Part shown: one piece after another, positions 7,093-15,904 of the stretch | Layout of the letters: each line of letters begins with the position of its first letter | Numbering within the stretch: the stretch's first letter is position 1 | Source: Nocardia beijingensis NBRC 16342 | Lineage (GTDB): Bacteria > Actinomycetota > Actinomycetes > Mycobacteriales > Mycobacteriaceae | Assembly (NCBI RefSeq): GCF_001612785.1 | Contig: NZ_BDBC01000070.1 | Location: forward strand, 1 to 47,772 | DNA length: 47,772 bases | Reading direction: 5' to 3' | Notes under the pieces: generated by a model | Databases searched by the model: none | Seen by the model: only the letters and a program-made list of their open reading frames with translations | What the model was told of the DNA's origin: nothing | Translations under genes and position numbers: made by a program

Positions 7093-7476
7093 ATGCAGCT
7101 CGTGATTCGGTTGATCATCAACGCGGTGGCCATCTGGCTGGCCGCCTTCTGGATCGACAAGATCGATATTCTCGCCCCCGAAGGCGGCAACGGCGCCAAA
7201 ATCGGGGTGGTCCTCGCGGTGGCCGCGGTGTTCACGGTGGTGAACGCCCTGGTCAAGCCGATCGTGCAGCTGTTGTCACTACCGCTGGTGATCGTGACGC
7301 TCGGCCTGTTCCTGCTGCTGATCAACGCGCTCATGCTGTGGCTGACCGCCGAGATCACCGAAGCCTTCACCGATTACGGCCTGCGCGTGGAGGGATTCTG
7401 GGCCGCGGTGTTCGGCGGCATCATCGTCTCGCTCGTGAACTGGGTGCTCGGCATCCTGGTCCCGGACGAGGATTAG
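7093..7476 (+). CDS. Phage holin family 4 / YvlD-like membrane protein
   Basis: 127 residues with four hydrophobic helices (LVIRLIINAVAIWLAAFWI, GVVLAVAAVFTVVNALVKPI, PLVIVTLGLFLLLINALMLW and AVFGGIIVSLVNWVLGIL). The conserved VNALVKPI...LPLVIVTLGLFLLLINALML segment marks the PF04020 family, a chromosomal membrane family named after phage holins but not part of a prophage here. TAGCAT (7081-7086) lies six bases before the ATG, so the mRNA is probably leaderless. It converges with menA; no phage gene is nearby. Function is not established, with envelope stress or membrane organisation as possibilities. Confidence 0.8.
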   Translation: MQLVIRLIINAVAIWLAAFWIDKIDILAPEGGNGAKIGVVLAVAAVFTVVNALVKPIVQLLSLPLVIVTLGLFLLLINALMLWLTAEITEAFTDYGLRVEGFWAAVFGGIIVSLVNWVLGILVPDED

Positions 7477-7487
7477 TCCGCGCAGGC

Positions 7488-7517
7488 GCGAACGCGCGAT
7501 GCTTCGTCGCGCTTCGC
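7488..7517. terminator. Hairpin between convergent genes
   Basis: GCGAACGCGCGA pairs with TCGCGCTTCGC (one bulged C) around a 7-base loop, midway between the stop of the holin-like gene and the stop of menA. It could serve both. Confidence 0.45.
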
Positions 7518-7562
7518 GTGATCGGGCCCACGCGGTCGACTCGATCCGCGAGGCCGGGCGTG

Positions 7563-8432
7563 CTAGCCCAGCCCGACCGCCAGCGCCGTGATCGCCGACC
7601 AGGCCAGCAGCGCCAAGCCGGAATCACGCAGCGCGGGAATCAGTTCCAGACCGCCTTTGCCGCCCCGCACCGGGGCGTTGGCGCGCACGGCGAGCGGAAT
7701 CGCGAGCAGTCCGGCCAGCGCCAAGGGTGTGCGGGCGACCAGCGCCAACGTCACCAGGAACGGCACGGTGAGCAGAACCAGGTGCAGCGTGCGGGTGCGC
7801 GGATCGCCGAGTTTCACCGCGAGCGTGACTTTTCCCGAGCCGGTGTCGGTGGGGATGTCGCGCAGGTTGTTCGCGACCAGCACCGCGCTGGAGAACGCGC
7901 CCACCGCGATCGCGAGCAGCACGCCGACCCAGTCGATCCGGCCCGCCTGCACGAACTGGGTGCCGAGCACGGCGACCAAGCCGAAGAAGACGAAGACCGC
8001 GACCTCGCCGAATCCGCTGTAGCCATAGGGCTTGCTGCCGCCGGTGTAGTACCAGGCGCCGGCCAGGCAGGCCGCGCCGATCAGCAGCAGCCACCAAGCG
8101 CTGGTCAACACCAGCACCAAGCCGAAGACGGCCCCGACGACCAAGCTGACGATCGCCGCCGTCTTCACCGCGGCGGGCGAGGCCAGCTTCTGCCCCACCA
8201 GGCGCAGCGGGCCGACCCGGACGTCATCGGTGCCGCGGACACCGTCGGAGTAGTCGTTGGCGTAGTTCACGCCGATGATCAGCGCCAGCGAAACGAGCAG
8301 CGCGAGAATCGCTTTCCACCACACCGCGCCGTCGATCGACGCGGCGGCGCCGGTACCGGCGAGCACCGGGGCGATCGCGTTCGGCAGGGTACGTGGTCGC
8401 GCGCCCTCGATCCATTGCGCTGCAGTAGCCAT
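7563..8432 (-). CDS. menA: 1,4-dihydroxy-2-naphthoate polyprenyltransferase MenA
   Basis: 289-residue integral membrane UbiA-family enzyme that attaches the polyprenyl chain to dihydroxynaphthoate, giving demethylmenaquinone. The first aspartate motif is IIGVNYANDYSDGVRGTDD (about 58-76) and the second SSAVLVANNLRDIPTDTGSG (about 180-200); both bind the Mg-diphosphate of the prenyl donor. Eight or nine hydrophobic helices fill the rest. On the minus strand TATGCT (8444-8439) lies six bases before the ATG, so a leaderless transcript is likely. It would use the product of the polyprenyl synthase at 36.5 kb and feed menG at 31 kb. Confidence 0.95.
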   Translation of the reverse strand: MATAAQWIEGARPRTLPNAIAPVLAGTGAAASIDGAVWWKAILALLVSLALIIGVNYANDYSDGVRGTDDVRVGPLRLVGQKLASPAAVKTAAIVSLVVGAVFGLVLVLTSAWWLLLIGAACLAGAWYYTGGSKPYGYSGFGEVAVFVFFGLVAVLGTQFVQAGRIDWVGVLLAIAVGAFSSAVLVANNLRDIPTDTGSGKVTLAVKLGDPRTRTLHLVLLTVPFLVTLALVARTPLALAGLLAIPLAVRANAPVRGGKGGLELIPALRDSGLALLAWSAITALAVGLG

Positions 8433-8495
8433 GTTCGCAGCATAATGTGCGCAGCCGGACGGAGTCCGTCCTCAGCCCGCGCTTGGCAGCAGCGA

Positions 8496-8960
8496 TCAGG
8501 CCGTTCCGGCCATCACCGCCTCCTGCATCCGCGCGAGTCCCTTTTCGAAATCCCGGCCGACGAACTTGTCCATCGGGATGAACTTGCCGATGACGCTCAT
8601 CAGACCGGTCTGCCGCCCGGTCATCCGCCAGGTCACTTGGGTGCCGGTCTCGACCGGGTCCAGCAGGAAGGTCACCATGTTGGTGGCCTTCATAGGCTTC
8701 AGGAACTCCAAGCGCACGCTGATCTCCCGGTCGGCGCTGCCGATGATCTCCATGCTGCCCGCTCCGGCCTTGCGGTTGCCGCTCCAGGCATACCGCGCGC
8801 CGACCCCGGATTCCGCGCCGGAATAGCTGCGCTGCAGCTGCGGGTCGAGGTCCTCCCAGGGCGACCACTCGACCCACTTGTGGAAATCGTTGATCAGCCC
8901 GTGCACGCGCGCGGGGTCGGCCGTGATCACGGCCGATCGGACCACCTCGAACTCAGCCAT
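8496..8960 (-). CDS. SRPBCC (START-like) family protein
   Basis: 154 residues of the polyketide cyclase/dehydrase type within the SRPBCC superfamily. Marks are the N-terminal strand FEVVRSAVITADPARVHGLI, the motif FHKWVEWSPWEDLDP, the central GSGNRKAG-like strand pair and the C-terminal helix GRDFEKGLARMQEAV, which closes a hydrophobic ligand cavity. Such proteins bind lipids or act as lyases; the ligand is unknown. It is divergent from the SARP-type regulator (about 90 bp between starts), so shared regulation is possible. It could also be cotranscribed with menA, which lies 63 bp downstream on the same strand. Confidence 0.8.
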   Translation of the reverse strand: MAEFEVVRSAVITADPARVHGLINDFHKWVEWSPWEDLDPQLQRSYSGAESGVGARYAWSGNRKAGAGSMEIIGSADREISVRLEFLKPMKATNMVTFLLDPVETGTQVTWRMTGRQTGLMSVIGKFIPMDKFVGRDFEKGLARMQEAVMAGTA

Positions 8961-9050
8961 GGGGGTCACACTATGCGACCGACCGCTCGCAGCGGCGGCA
9001 AAGAATTCGTGTCGAGCTTCTCCGGCCCGCTCGCCTACGATGACCGCGGG

Positions 9051-12000
9051 ATGTTTCCGGAGCACAGCGGCCCGCACGGCCACAGTCGAGCAGTGACGAC
9101 GCCCGCAGGCGAATCGGTCGTGGTGGCCTTGCTGGGCGAGGTCGCGCTGCGCCGGGACGGCCTGCTGACGCCCCTGCCCGGTGCGCGCTCCCGGCTCCTG
9201 CTCACCGCCCTTGCCCTGCGGCCCGGCCGTAGTCGCGGCGCGCAGGCCCTGATCGAGGACGTCTGGGGCGAACAGCCGCCGCGATCGCCGATGAACGCGC
9301 TGCACACCCAGGTCTCCCGGCTGCGGTCGGCGCTGCCCGAAGGAGCGCTGGAGATCGGTCCGGCTGGCTACCGGTTGACCCTCGGCGCGGATCAGGTCGA
9401 CTTGTCCTCGGTGGGCGAGCGGGTGGCGCGGGCGCGCGAACTGCACGTGGCGGGCGACCTACCGGGATGCCTGGCCCAGATCGCGGAAGCGCGGGCAATG
9501 TGGCGCGGGGACCCAGGCGCCGATCTGCCGCCGGGCGATCTCGCCGACGAGCTGCGTGCCGCGGCCGGACGGCGCCTGGCCGAACTCGACGAGCTCGAAC
9601 TCACCGCACGCGAGGACGGCGGCGACATCGACGGCGCTTTGGGCCTCGCCCGGCTGCGCGCCGCTGCCGAACCGCTGGACGAGCCCGCGCAGCAAACCCT
9701 GATGCGCCTGTTGGCGGCGGCGGGGCGGCCCAACGAGGCAGTGGAATCGTTCGCCGTGTTCCGTTCCCGCTTGGCCGAGGAACTCGGCACCGACCCGGGT
9801 CCCGCGCTCACCGAGACCCATACCGCCATCTTGCGTGGCGAGCGGGTCGGACGCACCGGGCCGTCGCGCTCGGGCAGCGCCGCAAGCGAGGACGGCGTTC
9901 CCCGAGGCGGGCTGGCGGCCGAGACGAGACCATCGCCCGACCACCCACCGCGGACCCCGCACCTCGCCGCCATCGGCCTGCGCGCCGCGCCCAACGCACT
10001 GCTCGGCCGGGACGCCGACATCTCCGCCTTGACCGAGCTGCTCCGCGATGCCCGGGTGGTGACCGTGCTCGGCCCCGGCGGTGCGGGCAAGACCAGGGTC
10101 GCCAACGAGATCGGCTGGCAGGCGGCGGCCGCCTGTCCGGTCGCGCTGGTCGAGCTGGCCTCGGTGCGTGCCGACGGCGACGACGCCAGGGTCGAGATCG
10201 AGGCGGCGATCGCCGCGGTGCTCGGGCTCAGCGAGGTCACCTTCGACACCGCCACGCTGCGGTCCGGGCAGCCCGTCGACCTGCGCAGACGGCTGCACGA
10301 CGCGGTGTCGGCCCGCGCGATGCTGCTGATTCTGGACAACTGTGAGCACTTGATCGACGCCATCGCCGTGGTGGTCGCCGATCTGATCGGCGCCGCACCC
10401 CGGCTGACCGTGCTCACCACGAGCCGCTCGCCGCTGACCATCACGGCCGAGACGGTGTATCCCTTGCCGCCGCTGACCATCCATCCGGCGGGCTCACCCG
10501 CCACCGAGCTGTTCGCCGCGCGGGCGCGAGCGGTGCGGCCCGGCGTCCGGCTGGATCCGGACGTGGTCGCCCAGCTGTGCCACACCCTCGACGGGCTGCC
10601 GCTGGCCATCGAGCTGGCCGCGGCCCGGGTGCGCGTGATGAGCGTCGAGGAGATCAACGAGCGGCTGGCCGATCGGTTCGCGCTGCTGCGCCACGGCGAC
10701 CGCAGCTCACCCGAACGCCACCGCACGCTGCACGCGGTGATCGACTGGAGCTGGAACCTGCTCGACATCGAACAGCAGGCGACACTGCGCCGGTTGTGCC
10801 GGTTCCCGGCCGGTTTCACGCTGTCGGCGGCCGAGGCGGTCGCGGGTGGACCCGACGTGACCGACGTCGCGGCGGCCGTCGACGGTCTGGTCAACCAATC
10901 GCTGCTCACCGTGCTGGACGACGAGACGCTCGGCACCCGGTACCGGATGTTGGAGACGGTGCGGGAATACGGTGAAGAGCAGCTCGCCGCCGCGACGGGA
11001 GAGCCGCAAACGGTCGATGCCCGGATGATGCGGTGGGCCAGGGACTACGCCGACGACGTGGCGGGCCGGTACATGACCGGCGATCAGTTCCACCTCGCGC
11101 TGGCCCTCGCGGCGGAGCTGGACAACTTGCTCGCCGCGCTGCGCTGCGCGATCGAACGACGGGACGCGGCAACGGCGTACACGGTGTTTCCGGTCGTCGG
11201 CGCGCTGTGGTTGATCCGAGGATCGCACTCGGAAGTGATCGCGTGGGCCGAGCGGGTCATCGAACTGGAGATGGCCGACCTCGGCCAGGACGGGCCACGT
11301 CCCGACCTCGTGCTCGTCACGTATCAGATGACCCTCCTGCATCTCGCCTATACCAACGGCGGCACCAGGGAACTCGCGCGGCTGCGCCATCGCGTGCGCC
11401 GGTTGCTCCGCACCTGCTCCGAGGTCAGCGAGACCATCCGCTTCGTCGGCCGTGTCGTGCTCACGAGAGCCGACGGACGCGGGCTGAGCAGGTTGCTCGC
11501 CGAGGCGGTGCGCTCGCCCGATCCCGAGACCAGGGCCTCGGCGCTGCTGTTGCGCGCCAACATCCGGGAGAACCTCGGTGACGTGCGCGGCTCCACCCTC
11601 GACGCGGACAAGGCGTTGCACGTCCTTGGACGCGACAACGTCTGGAGCGTCGCCATGGTGTCCAGGCATCTCGGCCAGGTTTGCGGACAGGTCGCCCAGT
11701 ACGCCGAAGCGGTGACCTACTACCGCCGTGCGCTCGACGTGCTGCAACGGCTCGGCGCCTACGAGGACACCGTGGAAATCCACAGCTATCTGGTGGGTGC
11801 GCTGGTCGGCGCGGGCGAACTCGAGCAGGCCCGGCGGGACCTCGCCATCGTGTTCGGCACCCCGGACCTGGACAACTCGTCCTTCGGGCAGAATCGCTTG
11901 CTGTCCACCGTGATGCAGAGTTCGGCGGAGGTGGCGCTCGCGGAAGGCGACATCGCAGACGGGTTCGCCCGCTACGAGCGCGCGCTGGAGCTGTTCGGCT

Positions 12001-12437
12001 GGCCGGACAACAACTTCCTCAATCCAGGGCCCGGCGCCCTGATGCTGGCCGCGGCGGCGCTGGACGCGCGGGTACTGCACGGCGCCGCCGACCGGAGCGC
12101 GGCCCTGGCCGCGCAGCTGGCCGAGATCGCCGTGCCGATGATGTCCCAATACCGGGACCTCCCGCAGATCGGCGCCGTCTCCTGCGCGATCGGCTCCTAC
12201 CTCATCGCCGTCGACCGTACGGCCACCGTCGGTCTCGACATGCTGGTGCTGGCTCCGAACGTTTTGTGCCGACAGGATTACCCCTCGATGCGGTGGCAAC
12301 GGCACCTGGACGCGGCGATCGCGAAACTCGGCGCGGAGCGGGTCGACGAAGCCCGCCGCCGCCTCGGCCACCTGCGCCGCAACGAGTCCGCGGACCGCAT
12401 CATGCGGATGCTCGCAAGCGTGGCCGACGCGCACTGA
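9051..12437 (+). CDS. SARP/AfsR-type transcriptional regulator with BTAD, NB-ARC and TPR regions
   Basis: A 1128-residue signal-transduction ATPase. N-terminal winged helix (about 20-100: VVVALLGEVALRRDGLLTPL, RSPMNALHTQVSRLRSALP), bacterial transcriptional activation domain (about 105-250, ending LAEELGTDPGPAL), a variable linker, then an NB-ARC ATPase with Walker A LGPGGAGKT (about 341-349), Walker B MLLILDNCEHL and TVLTTSRS. The helical-repeat C-terminus (about 650-1128) would sense ligand or partner. Such regulators usually activate secondary-metabolite or developmental genes, but no biosynthetic cluster is visible nearby. The ATG at 9051, just after TACGAT (9036-9041), is preferred over one at 8973. 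The frame stays open far upstream by chance, so length does not help. Confidence 0.85.
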   Translation: MFPEHSGPHGHSRAVTTPAGESVVVALLGEVALRRDGLLTPLPGARSRLLLTALALRPGRSRGAQALIEDVWGEQPPRSPMNALHTQVSRLRSALPEGALEIGPAGYRLTLGADQVDLSSVGERVARARELHVAGDLPGCLAQIAEARAMWRGDPGADLPPGDLADELRAAAGRRLAELDELELTAREDGGDIDGALGLARLRAAAEPLDEPAQQTLMRLLAAAGRPNEAVESFAVFRSRLAEELGTDPGPALTETHTAILRGERVGRTGPSRSGSAASEDGVPRGGLAAETRPSPDHPPRTPHLAAIGLRAAPNALLGRDADISALTELLRDARVVTVLGPGGAGKTRVANEIGWQAAAACPVALVELASVRADGDDARVEIEAAIAAVLGLSEVTFDTATLRSGQPVDLRRRLHDAVSARAMLLILDNCEHLIDAIAVVVADLIGAAPRLTVLTTSRSPLTITAETVYPLPPLTIHPAGSPATELFAARARAVRPGVRLDPDVVAQLCHTLDGLPLAIELAAARVRVMSVEEINERLADRFALLRHGDRSSPERHRTLHAVIDWSWNLLDIEQQATLRRLCRFPAGFTLSAAEAVAGGPDVTDVAAAVDGLVNQSLLTVLDDETLGTRYRMLETVREYGEEQLAAATGEPQTVDARMMRWARDYADDVAGRYMTGDQFHLALALAAELDNLLAALRCAIERRDAATAYTVFPVVGALWLIRGSHSEVIAWAERVIELEMADLGQDGPRPDLVLVTYQMTLLHLAYTNGGTRELARLRHRVRRLLRTCSEVSETIRFVGRVVLTRADGRGLSRLLAEAVRSPDPETRASALLLRANIRENLGDVRGSTLDADKALHVLGRDNVWSVAMVSRHLGQVCGQVAQYAEAVTYYRRALDVLQRLGAYEDTVEIHSYLVGALVGAGELEQARRDLAIVFGTPDLDNSSFGQNRLLSTVMQSSAEVALAEGDIADGFARYERALELFGWPDNNFLNPGPGALMLAAAALDARVLHGAADRSAALAAQLAEIAVPMMSQYRDLPQIGAVSCAIGSYLIAVDRTATVGLDMLVLAPNVLCRQDYPSMRWQRHLDAAIAKLGAERVDEARRRLGHLRRNESADRIMRMLASVADAH

Positions 12438-12458
12438 CCTCCGCGCGGGATACGAGAA

Positions 12459-12487
12459 CGGGCCGGGTGACGAGGTCACCCGGCCCG
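12459..12487. terminator. Bidirectional hairpin terminator
   Basis: CGGGCCGGGTGAC and GTCACCCGGCCCG form a perfect 13-bp stem with a GAG loop, followed by CATTTG on the plus strand. It lies 21 bases after the regulator stop and 15 bases beyond the stop of the convergent ABC permease gene. Confidence 0.8.
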
Positions 12488-12502
12488 CATTTGTCGGACG
12501 GC

Positions 12503-13336
12503 TCACGCCCGGCGCATGTACGCCCGGACCGTGAGGGGGGCGAAGATCGCGATGACGACCAGCGAGCCGAGCAACGACCACGCCAGATCGCTGCCGAAGG
12601 CGGCGCCGTTCATCAACCCTCGGCACGTGTTCACCATGTAGTACACCGGGTTCACGTGGTTGAGGCCCTGCATCCAGCCCGGCATCGTGCTCACCAGTGC
12701 GAAGGCGCCGGACATGAAGGTCAGCGGGAACATGATCATCATCGAGATGCCCTGCACGCCCGCCGCGCTCTTGCCGGTGACCCCGACCAGCGCCCAGATC
12801 CAGCTGATCGCGAACGAGCAGAAGACGATGACCAGACCCGCCACGACGACCCCGAGCACACCGCCCTCCGGGCGATAGCCGATGGCGACGCCGACGACGA
12901 TGGTGAGCACGGTGGCGAGGGCGTAGCGCACCATATCCGCCAGCAGGGCGCCGGCCAGCGCCGAGATGCGGGCGATCGGCAGGGACTTGAACCGGTCGAA
13001 GACGCCCTTGTCCATGTCCTCGCGCAACTGGGTGCCGGTGACGACCGAGGTGAGTACCACCGTCTGCACCAGGATGCCGGGGATCAGGACCGGCAGGTAG
13101 TCCTGCACGCTGCCGCCGATGGCACCGCCGAAGATGTAGGCGAACAGGGCGGTGAACAGGATCGGCTGGATCGTCACGTCGAACAGCTGCTCGGGCTTGT
13201 GCTTGATCTTCAGCAGGCCGCGGTAGGCCATGGTGAACGAGTTCGCCGCCGCCTGGACGAGCGGGACGCGGTTGCTCACTTCGGGAATGCTCGTCGGCGC
13301 CGTTCGGCGCGTCTCGGTCGCGGTGATGGTGGTCAT
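12503..13336 (-). CDS. ABC-2 type exporter permease, DrrB-like
   Basis: 277 residues with six hydrophobic segments after a cytoplasmic N-terminus. Family signs are the amphipathic stretch MAYRGLLKIKHKPEQLFDVT before helix 1, YLPVLIPGILVQTVVLTSVV, the conserved DMDKGVFDRFKSLPIAR coupling loop, and MMIMFPLTFMSGAF. These are typical of daunorubicin-resistance DrrB-type permeases exporting lipids or drugs. It lies 64 bp downstream of the ATPase gene on the same strand, so the two form an exporter. The substrate is unknown. It converges with the large SARP-type regulator, so a direct functional link is not implied. Confidence 0.9.
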   Translation of the reverse strand: MTTITATETRRTAPTSIPEVSNRVPLVQAAANSFTMAYRGLLKIKHKPEQLFDVTIQPILFTALFAYIFGGAIGGSVQDYLPVLIPGILVQTVVLTSVVTGTQLREDMDKGVFDRFKSLPIARISALAGALLADMVRYALATVLTIVVGVAIGYRPEGGVLGVVVAGLVIVFCSFAISWIWALVGVTGKSAAGVQGISMMIMFPLTFMSGAFALVSTMPGWMQGLNHVNPVYYMVNTCRGLMNGAAFGSDLAWSLLGSLVVIAIFAPLTVRAYMRRA

Positions 13337-13400
13337 GGTTGTGCTCCTTCTCGGCCGGCTCCGGGGTGGTCACACAGGCCGACGCCTGCGGTCCGGACGC

Positions 13401-14393
13401 TCATGCCGCGCTTTTCGCGGAATCGTCGGTGGTGTCGTCGGCGGGGTGGCCGGTGATGGTGAGGAAGACCTCGTCCAGGCTGGGCTTGGTCACGGTGATC
13501 TCGTCCACGCCGATCTCCCACTCCCGCAGGCGGATCAGCAGATCGGCGGTAACGCCCGCGTCCGTCAGCGGTGCGGTGAGCCGCCCCGCCTCCGGCGTGA
13601 TCTGCGCTTCCGCGCCGAGGAAATCGCCGATGATGCGACGGGCTTCCTCGAGCTGGCCGCGATCGACCAGGGTCAGATGCAGCGACGAACCGCCCACGGA
13701 GGCCTTCAGCTCATCGGCCGTGCCGTCGGCGATCACCTTGCCGTGGTCGATCACCGCGATCCGGTCGGCCAGCTGATCGGCCTCGTCCAGGTACTGCGTG
13801 GTGAGCAGCACCGTCGCGCCCTCACGGACGAGGCGGCGGATGGTATCCCACATCTGGGCGCGGGTGCGCGGGTCGAGACCGGTCGTCGGTTCGTCGAGGA
13901 ACAGCAGCGGCGGCGTCGCGATGAGACTGGCCGCCAGGTCGAGGCGGCGCCGCATGCCACCGGAGAAATGCCGCAGCGGCTTGTTCGCCGCCTCGGTGAG
14001 GTCGAATTCCTCCAGCAGTTCGGCCGCCTTGCGCCGGGCCTCGACGCGACCGAGACCGAGCAGGCGGGAGAAGACGATCAGGTTCTCGGTGGCGCTCAGA
14101 TCCTCGTCGACCGAGGCGTACTGCCCCGTGACGCCGATGAGCGAGCGGACGGCCGTCGGCTCGGCGACCACGTCGTGGCCGAAGATGCGTCCGGTGCCGC
14201 CGTCCGGTCGCAACAGGGTCGCGAGCATCCGGATGGTCGTGGTCTTGCCTGCGCCGTTCGGTCCGAGCACGCCGTACACCGAGCCCTGCGGCACCGCCAG
14301 GCTCACGCCGTCGACGGCCCGCTGTTCCCCGAACACCTTGACCAGGCCGTCCGCCTCGACGGCGAGCGCTGAATGTGGTGCGAAAGAAGTCAT
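13401..14393 (-). CDS. ABC transporter ATP-binding protein, DrrA-like
   Basis: 330 residues. Walker A is GVLGPNGAGKTTTIRML (about 42-58), the signature motif HFSGGMRRRLDLAASLI, Walker B LLFLDEPTTGLDPRTR, followed by D-loop and a switch histidine region (TTQYLDEADQLADRIAVID). The C-terminal extension ending KPSLDEVFLTITGH is the DrrA-type regulatory tail (DUF4162-like). It energises the adjacent permease. The ATG at 14393 (MTSFAPHS) is chosen over a start ten codons upstream because the alignable domain begins soon after; no strong ribosome-binding site precedes either. It is 115 bp from the HxlR gene end, same strand. Confidence 0.9.
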   Translation of the reverse strand: MTSFAPHSALAVEADGLVKVFGEQRAVDGVSLAVPQGSVYGVLGPNGAGKTTTIRMLATLLRPDGGTGRIFGHDVVAEPTAVRSLIGVTGQYASVDEDLSATENLIVFSRLLGLGRVEARRKAAELLEEFDLTEAANKPLRHFSGGMRRRLDLAASLIATPPLLFLDEPTTGLDPRTRAQMWDTIRRLVREGATVLLTTQYLDEADQLADRIAVIDHGKVIADGTADELKASVGGSSLHLTLVDRGQLEEARRIIGDFLGAEAQITPEAGRLTAPLTDAGVTADLLIRLREWEIGVDEITVTKPSLDEVFLTITGHPADDTTDDSAKSAA

Positions 14394-14508
14394 GTGGACA
14401 ACTGTGGATGCCCGCACTTGCACGGCTCTTGCGCAGCGCTGTCACATCGGCCGCGGCTGCGTCGCGGCCCTCTCGTGGCTTGCGTCGGGAGTCGTTGACC
14501 ACCGGTTT

Positions 14509-15195
14509 TCAGGGGGCAGGCTGCGTCGCTGTACGGGTATGCGGGGGCGGCAGCCGGAACAGGTTCCGCAGTCGGCGCAGCGCCGCGCTGTCGCCGGTCG
14601 CCGACGCCTCGCCGCTCTCGATCGCTTCGGCCAGGGTGAGTTCCTGGCTGGTCAGGCGCAGGAACGTGGCAGTGCCGATGGTGACGGTCGCGTCCGGGTG
14701 TTGCGCGGGGCCGTGTAGCGCCTCGATCGTTCCGTCCTGGATACGGGCGTGGAAGACCTCGTCGTCGATGTGGAATTCGTAGACCGCGCGCAGGTCTGCC
14801 GCGGCGTCGGGGTCGAAGCAAGCCCGCAGGCCGAGCACGGCCCAGCCCGGGTGGAAGGCTTCGGTTTCCCGCGGTTGTCCCATCGCCCATTTCAAGCCCC
14901 ATCGGGCCAGCGCCAGAATCGCGGGAGCGAGTTCCGCGCCGGCCTCCGTGAGCGCGTAGGCGGGAGTGCGGGCGGGCGGCGGAAGCGTGATCTTACGGGC
15001 GAGTCCTTCGGCTTCCAGGTGCTTCAACCGGGCCGCGAGAAGCCCGGTGCCGAGTCCACGCAGGGCCGCCTGCAGGTCACCGAACCGTTTCGGTCCGGTG
15101 AGCAGCTCGCGGATCAGCAACAGGGTCCAGCGCTCACCGACGAGGTCCAGGGTGCGCGCTGTGGCGCAGTACTGGTTGTAAGTCCGCTGGTCCAC
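14509..15195 (-). CDS. HxlR-type regulator fused to an SCP2-like domain
   Basis: 228 residues. Residues 1-100 are a winged-helix HxlR domain (YCATARTLDLVGERWTLLLI, RELLTGPKRFGDLQAALRGL, then HLEAEGLARK and the wing). Residues about 125-215 resemble an SCP2 sterol-carrier fold (VYEFHIDDEVFHARIQDGTI, DATVTIGTATFLRLTSQELT). The pairing suggests a regulator with a built-in lipid/hydrophobic-ligand pocket. Start is GTG 15195, four bases after the stop of the hydrolase gene, so it is the third gene of an LLM-hydrolase-regulator operon. Members of the HxlR family often respond to electrophiles or redox changes, which would suit the neighbouring ohr gene, but this is inference. Confidence 0.8.
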   Translation of the reverse strand: MDQRTYNQYCATARTLDLVGERWTLLLIRELLTGPKRFGDLQAALRGLGTGLLAARLKHLEAEGLARKITLPPPARTPAYALTEAGAELAPAILALARWGLKWAMGQPRETEAFHPGWAVLGLRACFDPDAAADLRAVYEFHIDDEVFHARIQDGTIEALHGPAQHPDATVTIGTATFLRLTSQELTLAEAIESGEASATGDSAALRRLRNLFRLPPPHTRTATQPAP

Positions 15196-15199
15196 TTCA

Positions 15200-15904
15200 T
15201 CACTCTAGACTTCGCACTTCTCGATTTTGAATGCGAGATGCGTCCAGCAGCATCCCGGCGAGCGATTCGGGGTGGGTGAGCATCACATCGTGGGGCCCGT
15301 CCAAGGAGCGGGTCCGGTATCCGAGGGCCGCGCCGAACCGCGCGAAGGGATACGTCTGCGGGCGGCAGTAGATGGCGGTGCCGGGGATGCGGTCGACGGC
15401 GCCGCCCAGGCGAGTGCCTTCGGTGAACGTGCGCAGCGGTTGCGGAAGCAAGCGCGCGGCCAACCAGGCCGCGTCGCCGGAGTCGACGATGCCGAATGCC
15501 TCCGTCGGCGGTGCGGGGATATGCCGGCCGTCCCCGCGCGACTCGGCCGCCGCGCGGACCGCCGAGACGAAAGCGGCGGGGGCCAGATCGAACATGCCGA
15601 CGCCATCCCGCCCCGCCCATCCGTCCACGAGGACGATGTGGTCGACGGCCTCGGGCCGGGCATCGGCTGCTTCCCGCACGACCAGTCCCGCGTAACTGTG
15701 TCCGACCAGCACGATCTCCTCGTCGTCCGGTACGGCGTCGAGTGCGGCGGCGACGATGGCGGCGTGGTCGTGCAGGCCGTAGTCGCCGACCGCGCTGATA
15801 TCGGGGGTAACAGGGTGCGCCGCGGCAGCGCGCAGCAGCGGGACGACCCGCTCCCAGGCCCAGGGGCCGTGCCAGGCGCCGTGGACGAGAACGAACGTGG
15901 TCAT
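15200..15904 (-). CDS. Alpha/beta hydrolase
   Basis: 234-residue serine hydrolase. TFVLVHGAWHGPWAWERV supplies the oxyanion-hole HG motif, VLVGHSYAGLVV is the nucleophile elbow (G-H-S-Y-A-G), an acid residue is likely in IVLVDGWAGRDG or near PGTAIYCRPQ, and the catalytic histidine is in SLDGPHDVMLTHPE. The size and the HGAWHG start resemble the plant-type esterase/hydroxynitrile-lyase branch. The ATG overlaps the stop of the upstream LLM gene (ATGA), which also proves which frame the LLM gene should end in. Substrate unknown. Confidence 0.85.
   Translation of the reverse strand: MTTFVLVHGAWHGPWAWERVVPLLRAAAAHPVTPDISAVGDYGLHDHAAIVAAALDAVPDDEEIVLVGHSYAGLVVREAADARPEAVDHIVLVDGWAGRDGVGMFDLAPAAFVSAVRAAAESRGDGRHIPAPPTEAFGIVDSGDAAWLAARLLPQPLRTFTEGTRLGGAVDRIPGTAIYCRPQTYPFARFGAALGYRTRSLDGPHDVMLTHPESLAGMLLDASRIQNREVRSLE

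Noticed and set aside
7093..7476. Phage holin as a sign of prophage
   Set aside because: The family is a chromosomal membrane family despite its name, and no phage structural, integrase or lysis gene is nearby.
6708..9050. Upstream extension of the regulator frame by more than 2 kb
   Set aside because: The frame is open by chance across the Clp-N, holin-like, menA and SRPBCC genes, which are convincing in other frames.
9392..13373. Very long minus-strand open frames opposite the SARP-type regulator and exporter genes
   Set aside because: They are antisense shadows produced by high GC at third positions; the predicted proteins are Arg/Ser/Gly-rich with no domain, while the plus-strand regulator is clear.
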